Shown piece after piece: positions 47,140-58,539 of a stretch of DNA of 64,000 nucleotides. Each line of letters begins with the position of its first letter. Position 1 is the stretch's first letter. This stretch comes from Trichosporon coremiiforme (taxonomy: Eukaryota; Basidiomycota; Tremellomycetes; Trichosporonales; Trichosporonaceae): contig BCJJ01000012.1 of NCBI GenBank assembly GCA_039545355.1, positions 389,067 to 453,066 on the forward strand, in the 5' to 3' direction. The notes below the pieces were generated by a model. The model was not told the DNA's origin. It worked only from the letters and a program-made list of their open reading frames with translations, and searched no databases. The position numbers were made by a program, and so were the translations under genes.

Positions 47140-50100
47140 ATGACCTACCCCGCTGCGCGAGGCTCCCCGCCAAGCGCCGGGTCCTCCCACACCCCATCCG
47201 TCGCCGCTGGCTACTCCCAACAATCTATTCCCGGCAGCGCTTCGTGGAACTCCAGCCCGGGCGGCCCTGAAAAGGTTGCTGTTCAGTCTAGACACACGTC
47301 GCCTGCCAGTCGTTTGTCGAGCCAGCCGTCAACAGGAAGCTTCGGCCTGTATGATCAGACGCTGCGCGGCCCAACAGCCGGTTCGGAGGGGGCGACAGAG
47401 ATGACCACCAGCGGTGCCCAGATGCGCTCAGACCGCACTTGGGCTGGGCCATCATCATCTGCCCAATCGTCTGTTTCACGCCCGCCTCTTGTTCCTCGTG
47501 CGTCGGACCCCTACGCGTTCTCGGCAAACACCTCTACGACCTCACCCCCGACCTCTGCTTACAGCTCGCCTGCGTCCGCGCCCTCTGCGTACGCACGAGA
47601 ACGGGTGTCTGCGTCACAGTCAATGTCGGCAATGGGGTCTAGCACGATCGGTTTGAAGGGGCGACGAGCGCCTGCCCCCGCAGCCCTCGACCTGAGCACT
47701 CGTACGGAACCGCCTTCCACAACGATGCCCCTGCTCGACTTCCAGTCGAACCCGTCACGGCCACCGCGGGCCCCTGGCCGGCAAAAGTCCATGGACATGG
47801 TGAGTTTCATAGGCTTACGCATATAACAGCGGATTGCGGATTGCGATGAAACTGACACTCCAGCCTGTCCCACGACCATTACCGACTGCGCCCTCCGAGG
47901 GAGAATACAAGCCCCCGAGTCCTGTCCTCCGTTCTGTTCCAGGGCGTGAGCGCAGAGATTCCATTCCGTTTCCAGCACATCAGTTACCACCGTCTTCCTC
48001 ACCACAAGGTCTCTTACCGTCGAGCCTGTCGAGTAGCATTGGCATCGACACTCGCAGGCAGTCTGTGATCGACCGACGAGAGTCCGTAGCAACGAATGGT
48101 GATCGAGTATCGTAAGTTCAGCGCGACGGCCCACAGGACAGGAAACTGACTGGTTGTTACAGCATCGATTCGTACTACCTGGGTGCTGGCGCGAACGGCG
48201 GCTTATCGCCTGGCGACATGGGATCCACCTTCACGCCGACGACCCCCGATCCTTTGGACCCTTCGAACATTGATCGTCGTGGCCTCGTTGGCGTCGGCGA
48301 GCTCGCCACGCCTCGATGGGGTCCTTCATCCCGCCATCTCCGCACGCCTAGCATGTCTGGCGGAAACGGGGGCGACTTCAGCTTAGCACCGCCTTTACCT
48401 CAATCCGCGTCTGGTTTCTTCGTGGGTTCGGCCCCGGGGGGGCATGTTTGGGATCCATCAGGCGAGCAGCTGGCTGGACCAGTGAGCGCGTACCCCAACC
48501 ACGTCGAGCACATGAGCGACGACGTCATGCAGAGTCGTAGGGAAAGAGAACAAGCTCGTGCTCGTCATCGCTCTGTCTCGCATGAAACCCCGAAGCGCCC
48601 GTCCGTCACTAAGAGGAACTCAACGCAGGCTGGAGTGAAGGCGCTGGATTCCCTGCTGTCGCTGTCATCGTTGAACGACTTCAACTTTGACTCGCAGATT
48701 GACACGTCCGGCGGCCTGGCAGGCTCACTGTCTCCCTTAAACCAGTCGCAAGTGCAGCAGCAGGGTCCAGGATCGCTGTCGGCTCCGACATCTCCGCCAC
48801 GCGAGGTTAATGTCCGCGCCTCAGCTCCGCCGGCACCGAAGAGCTATTCTGCGCAAGCACTGTCGTTAGCGTCTGTGCCCCCTCTCCCGCCCAAGTCGCA
48901 ACGCCGACAGACCCATCAGCTCTTCACCGATCCTCCTGCGGTTCCTCCCTTACCGACCAAAGCTTTCGATTCACCAACGTCACCGCCGCTACCGGGCAGT
49001 GCGCGAGAGCGCATCTATGCTCGCCGTGCGTCCCGCCAGCTCGCAGCTGCGGCTGCGGAGGGGTTACCTGCGCCGAAGCCTGTCGAGATCCCGCCGTTAC
49101 CTATCAACAGCTACAGGGCTTCTCCGCCGGGGTCGGCAGACTCGACGACACCGTCTTTCACCTGGCGTGATCGGAAAACACCCCCCTCTGGAGGTGGACG
49201 GGATAGGGAGCCGTCGATCTCCTCGCAGACTACGGCCAAGCGTCGGGCGCCACCCAGCCCTAGTGCGCCGCACCACGACATTCTCCGTCATATTGCCCCT
49301 AAGGACTTTTCGCACCTTCCTCCCAGCCCCTCGACAGCGTCAATCAACCAGTTCTTGCGCGGATCATCCTCTGGGCAGAACCTCTCGGCGGTGCGGACAC
49401 CACCCGGGTCGGTCTCGGGCCACAGCAAGCCGTCATTACAGCGCTCTGAGTCGACGCGCTCACGGTCGAGAGCGCAGTCGATGAAGTCTGGCGAGGTTGC
49501 AGCCACCGTGGAAGCTTTGAGGAAGCTGGACGGCTTAGGTACCACGCCTAAGAAGCAGCCTGCGAACACTACTGCTGCTACCCCGAGAGCTCACCCAGGC
49601 ACCCCGCCGGAGACGATTCGCAAGAGCTCGAGCAAGTACAACACTCTGAGCTTGCAGGTCGCCGGAAGTCGGGAGAAGGAGTCGCCCCTGAGCAACTGGT
49701 TCGAGGCAAGCCACAGCGACTTGGCGGCAACTGCAACGCACGCGCGCGCTCGACGGGAAACGTACACGGCCGGCAGCAGCGACGTCCCGCCGTTAACCTT
49801 CGAGAAGCGCGAGTCGTCGCCGAGTGTGGTGGGCACACCGACCTCTCGAGACTCGCTCGTTCCTCTCCGCGGCTCGGGCACGCCGCCTACCAGCCTCCGC
49901 GACATCCGAGCGGAGAAGGCGGCTCGCCGTCCGAGTGTGGGAAGTGACATCTCGTCTTTAGATGGAAATCTGGATGATCGCACCAGCGACAGCTTTGTTC
50001 CGCCTGTCCCTCCTCTTCCTCGTGGCTACATGTCCATGCGTTCAGGATTGGCCACGGCTGGTTCTGCGGCCCAAGTGCCTCCTTCAGGTTCTACGACGCA

Positions 50101-53100
50101 CCTGCCGCGCACCGGTTCCACGACAACGCTGCCCACGACAACCACTGAGTCTTCGCCGACCGGCAGTCCGACACTGCAAGCTCCGCCGCCAATGCAGTAT
50201 GTCCCGCTGCAGGCCGAGCCAACGCAACCCGTTCAGTCTGTCGAGTCTGCAGCTCCCCCAGGATCTCCCTCGGCGACGTTCCCATCGCCCCAGGCACACA
50301 AGGAGTCGCCTGAGGTCCCGACGCCTGTGTCCTTGACGCTCAGTGACGGTTCAGCTCGCGACACCCCGGCGCGTCGAAGCATGAGCAAAAAGTGGTCCTT
50401 CTCATCGGCACTTAGCCTTAAGGGGCTGCATAACAAGGAGAAGGACGTCTTGTCGTCCCCGAACTCGTCGTTCGATATTGGCGACTCACCGCCGCGAGCC
50501 GTGCAGTGGCCGGAGGAGAGCCCCCTCGTTCCCACGCGCACCCGTGATTCGATCGACGTTCACTCGACCATCTCGGATGCTCGTTCGAACCACAGCACGA
50601 CGCCGATCGCCCCTCCTTCGAATCTGGCGCCGCCCAGCCGATCGGCGTCTAAGCGTCTCACGCCTTCCTCCATCCCGTTCTTCCGTCGCTCATCTGCCTC
50701 ATCCGCCTCACTGTCGCAGAAACTTGCTTCCCCGCCCGACGCCCAGGCATCTCGGTTATCGGTTCAAGCTTCCTCGACGTCCACGTCATCCAACTCGATG
50801 GCCCAGCGAACGCCGTCCAGTGCCCGCAAGTCCATGCTCAGCAGTATGCACATTCCGTCCATGCTGCGCGTCAGCGGGTCCAAGCGCGGCATCTCGCACA
50901 CCCAATTAACGCCTCAGGAGGAGATCGATACTGGCGAGCCGCCAAAGTCTGCCATCGAACCCCGCATCAAGGAGCCCTCTTTAACCAAGGTCGGCTCGAT
51001 TGGCCGCAGCGGCGGACGCCCGCGTCGTTTAACACTGTCGTCTGGCGGTGACCAGAACAACGTGTCGTTATCGCGCAACCAGTCGATGAACATCCAGCCG
51101 AGCATCATGCACCAGCGATCGGAGTCGGGTATACATAACGGGTTACCAGTCAAGGGCACGCGACTTCCCATGGCCAGCAGCCAGCACGGCCTGCACACTG
51201 CTTCCTCGGCCTCGTCTCTTCGCAAGGACGGTAACCGCCCGCCGCCTTCGGCGACCCCCACGAAGATCCCGCGCATGACGTCGCGTCCATCGGTGGTGAC
51301 GCCGAACACGCAGGCGTTACACATGGCGAGTCCCCACACCAGCATGCCACCTCCAGCTCTTCCTTCCGGCATGGCGACGAGCAGGAGTGCCAACATGTTG
51401 TCTTCGTCCGGTAACGGGCACCTCCCGTCCTCGACCAGCGTTAACGACATGTCTCCTGGAGACTTTGGCAGCATAGGGTCCCGCCAATCGTTCCAGGTCG
51501 GTTCTTCGTCGCACGCTCACCGATCGCACCTTCTTGCGCCCATGTCGGCCCGTAAGCACAGCGTTTCTGGCATTCCGGCACCGCCAGTCTCTCGTCGTGA
51601 GACTTTAGCCATTGCTCCCTCATCGAACATGGTCACGCCATCGCGCCGCACGCTTCCTCAGCTTCCTTCGTCGGCTACCACGATGACGATCTCGTCCGCC
51701 GCCAAGGTCCGCCCAGCTGGTACCCGACGAGGCTCGACGAGCAGCCAGACGGATAACACGGACGACAACAGCACGAAGCAGCCGATCAAGGCGTCCAAGT
51801 CGTTCCACACGAAGGGCATCTCTGCCGGTCACTCGAGGATGTCTCTGTCGTCGTCTGTTGGCACTTCGCGACGCGCTTCGCTGGCAGCCGGCGACACATC
51901 CAGCCACGACAGCCCCACTGACGACGATGAGACGATGGCCGACGCGGAGATGGCGCAGTACGTTGTTCGCCGCAAGGCTCGTGCTGCTGCCAGCCACAGC
52001 AAGAAGGATGACCTCAGCGACCTGTTAGGATTCCCGGAGGACACTCAGCCGGCCGAGGCCCTCACGCAGCGCCAGTTCATCTCGCGCAACCTCGGCAGCC
52101 TGTCGGATTACGAGCGGAAGGAGGTTCTTGACTTTGACCACATCTACTACACGGTTACGGGCGTCAAGCGGCCGGTCGGCCCCGACGGCAAGATCTACAA
52201 CCACGGCTACGACGACGAGCGTGGAGATTATCTTGTCGTCGAAGGCGACCACCTCTGCTACCGCTACGAGGTCATGGGCGTACTCGGCAAGGGTTCTTTC
52301 GGCCAGGTCGTGCACTGTCGTGACCACAAGACTGGTGGTTCCGTCGCCGTCAAGATCATCCGCAACAAGAAGCGCTTCCACGCCCAGGCACTCGTCGAGA
52401 TCAAGATTCTGCAGCAGATTGTCGACTGGGACCCCGAGGACAAGCACCACATGGTCAAGATGACGGACCACTTCTACTTCCGCGGTCACTTGTGTATTGT
52501 TACCGAGCTGCTCAGTATCAACCTGTACGAGCTGATCAAGGCGAACCAATTCAACGGCTTCTCGACTGTGCTCATCCGCCGCTTCACCACGCAGATGCTG
52601 TCGTCGCTTGTGCTCATGCGCTCGCACCGCATCGTGCATTGCGACCTGAAGCCGGAGAACATTCTGCTGCGGCATCCAAGCAAGAGCGGCATCAAGGTCA
52701 TCGACTTTGGTTCCTCGTGCCACGAGTCGGAGAAGGTCTACACCTACATCCAGTCGCGATTCTACCGCTCGCCCGAAGTCATTCTCGGCATGAATTACGC
52801 GATGGCGATAGACATGTGGTCGCTCGGCTGTATCCTTGCGGAGCTGTACACGGGCTATCCGATCTTCCCCGGCGAGAACGAGCACGAGCAGCTCGCGTGC
52901 ATCATGGAGGTGCTCGGCGTGCCCGACTCGTACATTGTGCAAAAGGCGTCGCGCCGGAAGCTGTTCTTCGACGCGACGGGCGCCGCGCGGCCGTTCGTCA
53001 ACGCCAAGGGCAAGCGCCGGCGACCGGGCACCAAGTCGCTGCAGTCGGTGCTCAAGTGCAACGACGAGCAGTTTGTCGACTTCATCTCCAAGTGTCTCAC

Positions 53101-53440
53101 GTGGGACCCGGACAAGCGCCTCAAGCCTCAGCCGGCGATGCGCCACCCGTGGATCCTCGCGGGCAGGCGCCGTGCGCCTCCGCCGCCGACGTCGTCGCTG
53201 ACTGAGCGCGACGGCCGCACGTCCCTGTTGAGCTCGAGCACGTCGTCCCGCCGGCAGACAACGCAGTACTCGAACGGCGGCAGCAGCGAGAAGAAGGGTC
53301 TCGTCATCTCGCCGCCTACGCCACTCGTCGCACGCGCACCGCAGAGCACGTCCACGCCCCGCGTCGGCGTCCCCGCCACGGCGCGGTTACACGCCCGCAA
53401 CAGCGCGTACGTGAATGCGCAGAAGGTCAGCATGGCCTAG
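47140..53440 (+). CDS. Pom1-like DYRK-family protein kinase
   Basis: Exons 47140-47799, 47864-48111 and 48163-53440 (introns 64 and 51 nt) encode 2061 residues. The first 1600 or so are disordered and Ser/Pro/Thr-rich, with several basic patches suited to membrane or cortex binding. The DYRK homology box (LSDYERKEVLDFDHIYYTVT) precedes a complete kinase domain from about 1670: glycine loop LGKGSFGQVV, catalytic HCDLKPENILL near 1791, DFGSSC, and the self-phosphorylating activation loop YTYIQSRFYRSPEV near 1828. These mark the DYRK2/Pom1 branch. S. pombe Pom1 forms cortical gradients that set cell size and division site, and also has a long disordered N terminus, though this one is far longer than that of Pom1 (about 1090 residues). 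A short Ser/Thr-rich tail follows the kinase. Orthology to Pom1 is inferred from the kinase domain only. Confidence 0.93.
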
Positions 53441-53955
53441 GCGAAGCAAAGCGTAGCCAAAGCGGAGCGCAGCCAAAGCTCAACCCACCTGCAACGAACC
53501 ATCACACCCACCCACCCCGCATAGACAACCCCTCCCTCCCCCCCAACATTTACTACTCCCATTTACAACATCGTTTTAACTGTGTATAACCCCTTTCCGA
53601 GACGAAACGAACGCGTCATGCTTATTCTACTTTATATTTTATTACACTCGAAAGCCATCAACAGTAGACCAGGCAAAGCAACCCCGCACCCCAAAACTCT
53701 TGCATTTTTCATGAGAACCTTGTGATAGCGTCTTGCTGTAGGAGATGCAAGATGACCCATGGCACAAAGTAGCGAGCGAGCGAGCGTAGTGTAACGAAGC
53801 GACTGACTGATTGGCGAGGTGATCGGGGGAAGGTGACGAGGATGACAGGGAAGGTCAGAGGGTGGCGAAGGGTGGAGGTTGGGGCGCGTTTCGAAACAGA
53901 CAGCTCAGCAGGCAACAAAGTCATCATCGTCCAGTTCACGTCAGTTGGTTGAGAG
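53441..53955. other. Region between the kinase stop and array B
   Basis: About 515 bp. The first half is AT-richer and looks like a 3' untranslated and terminator region (TTTATATTTTATTAC near 53,630). From ATG at 53842 a forward frame is open for 36 codons and stops with TGA at 53950, six bases before the first strong donor of array B. It might be the first coding exon of the array transcript if a weaker donor at 53948 is used. Confidence 0.45.
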
Positions 53956-56900
53956 GTAAGCTATGAATCTGAGTGAACAGCTGACAGGCAGCAACTGTGA
54001 GCTGCTAATCGAGGCAACAGCTGACCTTAAGTTCCTCGACTGGCATGGCTCGTCATCCGGGGAGTTCGGTAAGCTGTTTCTTGTGACCTGTGAGCTGACA
54101 CCCAGACCAGGAAGAAGATGGGTGAGCTATATCTACTTCTTCTAGCCAATCGCAGCTGTGAAGCCTTGCAGTCTTGAGGTGAGTGAGCTGCCGCGGCCTC
54201 GCGGATAGTTGTCCTGATAGTCTTGGAGGAGTGAGCTGGGCCACGCAGTGCGTAGCTGACCCCAGACAGGCGTGAGCTGGCCACCGCTTCAGCGTAAGCT
54301 GACATGCAGTGTAAGTGAGCTGGCCAGTCCATATTGGAGCTGACAAGCAGAGGGTATTTGGTGAGCTCATATCACAGCAGGCCAGCTGACACGCAGCGTT
54401 TCCTCTGAGGAGGTGATGGGTAGCTTCTTGATTGAGAGGAGAAGCTGAGAAGCCAGTTGATCGGTTGATCGGCGGGGGCGCAGCGGAATCAGGCGCAGGC
54501 GCCCAGGCGTGTGCCGCGTGAGAGAAGTTTGAGGTACGCTGTCGCGATGTCTCTGTAGCTGACGCCAGGACTCCAAGTACGTCCAAGCTACAGTCCATAT
54601 CCTGGAGCTGAACCTCAGCATCAATGGTTTGGATATGTTGAGCTCTTCCATTTCCTTCGAGCTGACACCAGACTCTGGCGTGAGTTTCGAGCACTTGGTG
54701 AAGCTGATAGAGCAGTAAGAGTGAGCTTGCATGCCCTCAAGTTGAGCCGAGCTGTTTTGGCAATAATGTGAGCTGTGCGGTCGATAGGCTGAGCTGACGA
54801 CAGTCAAGGAGAGGGGGTGAGCTGCCAAGAGCGTGTTGCAGAGCTGACATCAGACTGTGGCTTCGACTTATGGGCTGAAGGCAATGGTGAGCTGCCGCAC
54901 TAGAGTGTTTCAAGCTGATCCCCAGTCACGAACTGCTACGCTACCTGGAGTGAGGATGTTACCTGACCTGCAGTTCCACGATCGCGGGAGAGTGGGTAGC
55001 TTCCGAACGCACAGCGTAATTGAGTCTCAGTAGATGGCGATTTCAAGAGGGCACCATGGTGAGCTTTCCGAATCTCATTTGAGCTGACAGCAGACATCTC
55101 GTGAACTGAGCCATCTCTGCTGCAGCTGACTAGCAGCCTCTTGAAGAGGACTCGGTGAGCTTCCAGACGCTTCTGAGCTAACTCCAGGTGAGCTGCCCGC
55201 GAGCGACGCTCTAGCTGATATCCAGCGTTGAGGGGAGGTGAGCTTTGTGTCCAGCCATGCGAAGCTGACCTACAGGTGTCGGCGTAAGCTACTCGCCATT
55301 TGGAGTTAGCTGACCCCAGACTCTCATGGGAACGGTGAGCTAGCGGTTCTCTGATGGCAGCAGACGGCAGATGGGGATGTGTGAGCTGTGACGTGTCCGA
55401 TGAGCTGATTCCCAGGTTACGGTGAGCTGCCAGTTTCCGTGTTCGAGCTGACTTCAGTCTGTGGCTGGATATGGGGAAGAGGTGAGAGCTACGCAGCGTG
55501 CTGGAAGCTGACGACAGGTGGGAGGTGAGGCCTTGATTGTTGAAGCTGACATCAGATCTGGTGAGCTGGCCCTTCGCATTTGAGCTGACTTGCAGCTGGA
55601 AGAGATGATGGTGAGCTAGTTGGTAGTCACTCTGAGCTAACCCCTAACTCTTGTGTGGGTGGTAAGCTGTTGGTTTTTCACTAAGCTGATATCAGAATCA
55701 CCGTTCAAGGCGGTGCGAGGTAACAACCAAAGATAGTATGTTGAACATCAACGTGGAAACTGACACCAGATTCGTGCTCGTGAGCTCACTTCGGCCCGGG
55801 AAGTCCAGCTGACAACAGTCTTGTGGCTCATTGTAAGCTAGTCGTTCTTTGCTCACAAGCTGACCCCAGTGGATGGCGTGAGCCATTGAGCAGGTTGATA
55901 TGAGCTGACGACCAGACTCGGAGATGCGTGAGTTTCCAAGGCTTTGGAGACAAAGCTGATGTGTTCCAGGTTCCGATCTCAACAGCCATCGGGACATGAT
56001 GAGCCGGCGCGATAGTGAATGGTAAGCTAAGGAGCCTGGTTACAGCTGACACCAGACCGATGTGGGCTCCTCCCGTCGCTTGAACGAGTGAGCTGCGAGC
56101 TCCACGCGTCTTCAACTGAGCTTATACAGAGCAGGCGCTGCAAAGGTGAGCTGGGAAGACGGAGGGCTGCGCTAACACCAGGCCCTTAGCAAACGTGAGC
56201 TGCAACGCTGTAACCTTCACCTGAATGACCAGCAATGTTACCGGTGAGCTTTCGCGGTGATTGCACGAAAGCTGACAAGATCAGGCCGAGCACCATGGTA
56301 CGCTATACGCTTCGTCGCCTCAACTGAGCTGAATCCAGACCCGACATGTTTCGCCCTGCATCAGCGAGCTTTTCCGAGCTCTTTTGCACAGCTGACAGAT
56401 ATCTTGCCTGGTACCGCAGTGAGCCCTCATGACCATCCAAGTAGCAACAAGTGTGCAAGGTGGGCTGAGCCATTGCTTCCTGTCAGCTCACACCAGGCGA
56501 TAGGTGAGCTACCATGGCTACCTTCCTACCTTCCTGAGCTGAATGCAGCGCAAATCCGTCGGGGACGGTGATCTGCATCGGCGTGATGGTGAGCCAACCT
56601 GTGTTCAGATCAGCATGGATCGTAGGCTTCATCCGCGCTCGGCACAACTGATTCCAGTTCCGCGCAGCGTTGCAAGAAAGCTGGACTCGTGTTGGGAGAA
56701 GCTGACGTCGGACTCAAACCGGGAGTACAAGTCGGAAAGCTGTTCATTCCGCCTCGCTAAGCTGATAGAGTCAGACGGATCCGGTGAGCTTTCTCCCGCC
56801 AACCGCAAGCTGACAGGGACCCAGCAGCTTCCGGCAGAAAAGGCAAGCCACTAAATCACGATTTGAGCTATCTCTACAGATGACAGCGAGTGCGGTGAGT

Positions 56901-56986
56901 TCAGAAGCTCTCCATCGAGCCAGAAGCAGTGATGCCCTGAGGTGGACTGATGGTGAGCTTCCAAGATGGTCTGAAGCTTATGCTAG
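53956..56986 (+). other. Array B: about 45 ultrashort intron-like units (candidate hyper-intronised gene)
   Basis: Forward-strand counterpart of array A. Units start GTGAGCT or GTAAGCT, carry AGCTGAC or AGCTGAT, and end CAG. A typical run is 55381-55415 (35 nt), 55422-55457 (36), 55482-55517 (36), 55525-55555 (31) and 55561-55595 (35), with intervening candidate exons of 6, 24, 7, 5 and 15 nt. Other units are 53997-54031, 54069-54105 and 55155-55187. At 55187/55188 an acceptor CAG abuts the next GTGAGC with no exon between. A few longer candidate exons occur, notably near 56,655-56,780. Chaining exons from 53992 leaves a frame open for over 100 codons along a chosen path, but alternative acceptors exist and a second frame is also open around 55,700-56,020. 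No protein family is recognised. The array converges on the NRK1 gene. Confidence 0.75.
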
Positions 56987-57153
56987 GCGCACCGAACGTG
57001 CCGGGATGGACGTCAGTTGCCAGATGTCCGGCAGAGGCTCAGCGTCCGGGCTGAGTGGGTGGTGGTCAGTGGCCCGTCAAGGGCGTTTCATAGCGTCAGA
57101 CTTATGTACTTCTGATTGTCATACTCCTACAACTGCCAGTCACTCCTGTCCTA

Positions 57154-58032
57154 TCAGCCGATCAGGTTGCCCAAGCCGCGCTCGTACGCTCCCAGGATCG
57201 CAGCGCACGCCTCGTCCACGATGCGCGTGACTTCGTCCTGCCCCTCGCCCGGCTCGAGAAGGGTGATGCTCTTGTCCTTGAGCGGACCATCGGGGGACGG
57301 GTCGAACACGGTCTCGTGCGCTTTGATGTACGCGGGCCAGACGACGTTGTCGAAGTACTCTGGCGGGTCGGACCAGACCGCGCCAGTCTCGGCATCCTTG
57401 GCGTCTGGCGTCAGCTGTGGTCCAGACTTCCTGTAGCGGGAAAGAGATGCGCAATCATACAGGCATTTCGAAGCGACTCACTCTGAAGAGCATACTGCCT
57501 TCCCTCTCTGCGCTTCTTGAGTGTCTCACGGGGCACACGTAGAAGCAGCTTGACATCGAGGTCGCTCTGCACCTCGGGGTCGAAGTAGAGCATGAACCCG
57601 TCGACGAGGACGTAGGTGAGGCGTTCTCCCTTCTGTGCGGCGCGTTTCTGCACATTGGCAAACTCTCGGCGCCAACGAATGGTGGCGTCCTCGTCGACGC
57701 CGACTTCGACCGCATCGTTCAGGTGCTGGTAGGACTTGTAGCCGTCCTCGAACCGGCCATGATCGCGGACATGGCGAAGCACGGAGCGCATGCGCGGCCA
57801 GTCGATGGCGGTCGGAGGGTCATCCCAGTCTTGCACTTTGTGCACTGGGTGGAAGGGGATGTCCTCCTGCGAGGGGGCGAAGTCGTCCTGGTGGATTGCA
57901 AAGGAAGGGGCGAGACGGTGCAGATGCGTCGTCAGCAGCGACTTGCCCGAACAACTCGGGCCGCTGGGCATTAGCTTGCAAGATGACATGGTCAGCTTAC
58001 CCGACGCCGACCATTATGACCCTGTTCTTCAT
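57154..58032 (-). CDS. NRK1: Nicotinamide riboside kinase
   Basis: Phosphorylates nicotinamide riboside to NMN in NAD+ salvage. Exons 58001-58032, 57482-57963 and 57154-57404 (introns 37 and 77 nt) encode 254 residues. The first exon supplies only MKNRVIMVGV plus two bases, and splicing completes the P-loop GGPSCSGKS (residues 11-19), whose lysine binds ATP. Next come HQDDFA, the substrate region around DWDDPPTAIDW, and YVLVDGFMLYFDPEV, all matching fungal Nrk1. The lid arginines lie in RVPRETLKKRREGRQYAL. Length is close to yeast Nrk1 (240 residues). The last intron has an AGCTGAC branch site. It is divergent with the ArgRS gene. Confidence 0.93.
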
Positions 58033-58539
58033 TCTGCGTTGGATGGGAAGAAGTCGTGTGTCGTGAGATGTGCAAGTGTCAGATCGTGTGCACGTCTGTT
58101 TCCCTCGCGTTCCCTCGCTCTCGTCGTTATCTCGGCTGTCGGTCGCCAACGTCATTCAGCGGTGGGCCCCCTTCCTTCCCCGGATGATGGCGGAGTAGTG
58201 GACGAAGTCCACCTCAAACCACGTGTCAAAACTCACGTGACGAGTTGAAACTCTATTCAATGCGTTCACTTTTCTTGACTCGGCAGCCTAGATCAGACGT
58301 GCACAAACACCTTTCAAAACCTCATCCTCGAGTCAATCGTCGCGGCGAACAAAACGACCCTCAGGGCTCCCGTCTCGACCATTCCACGTCTGTCCCCTCT
58401 TCGACAGATCCTCGGCTGCATCCCCCGCGCCACTCCGCTCGTCGCATTCCCTTCCCGACTGGCGTTCCCCCGACCCTCCCTTACCACCCCTTCCTTCCAC
58501 CCCATCATCCGCTCACTCGCCACCGCGACTCGCCTCACA
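58033..58539. other. Divergent promoter, NRK1 and ArgRS
   Basis: About 505 bp between two divergent starts. It contains two CACGTG sites (58220-58225 and 58234-58239) and a CT-rich leader from about 58,370 before the ArgRS ATG. No gene seen. Confidence 0.6.
58220..58240. promoter_or_regulatory. Paired CACGTG sites
   Basis: CACGTG at 58220-58225 and CACGTGA at 58234-58240, 14 bp apart start to start, in the middle of the NRK1/ArgRS divergent promoter. Paired E-boxes suggest a bHLH regulator; which one is unknown. Confidence 0.5.

Noticed and set aside
52025..53146. 373-codon reverse-strand frame over the kinase domain
   Set aside because: Antisense shadow of the conserved DYRK catalytic domain, with no domain of its own.
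53956..56986. Resemblance to GAGCT-rich vertebrate immunoglobulin switch regions
   Set aside because: The AGCT density comes from regularly ordered donor and branch motifs, and fungi lack class switching.
33487..56986. Introner (mobile intron) burst
   Set aside because: Introner copies share internal sequence and target-site features; these units share only the splice signals. Not fully excluded for very old copies.
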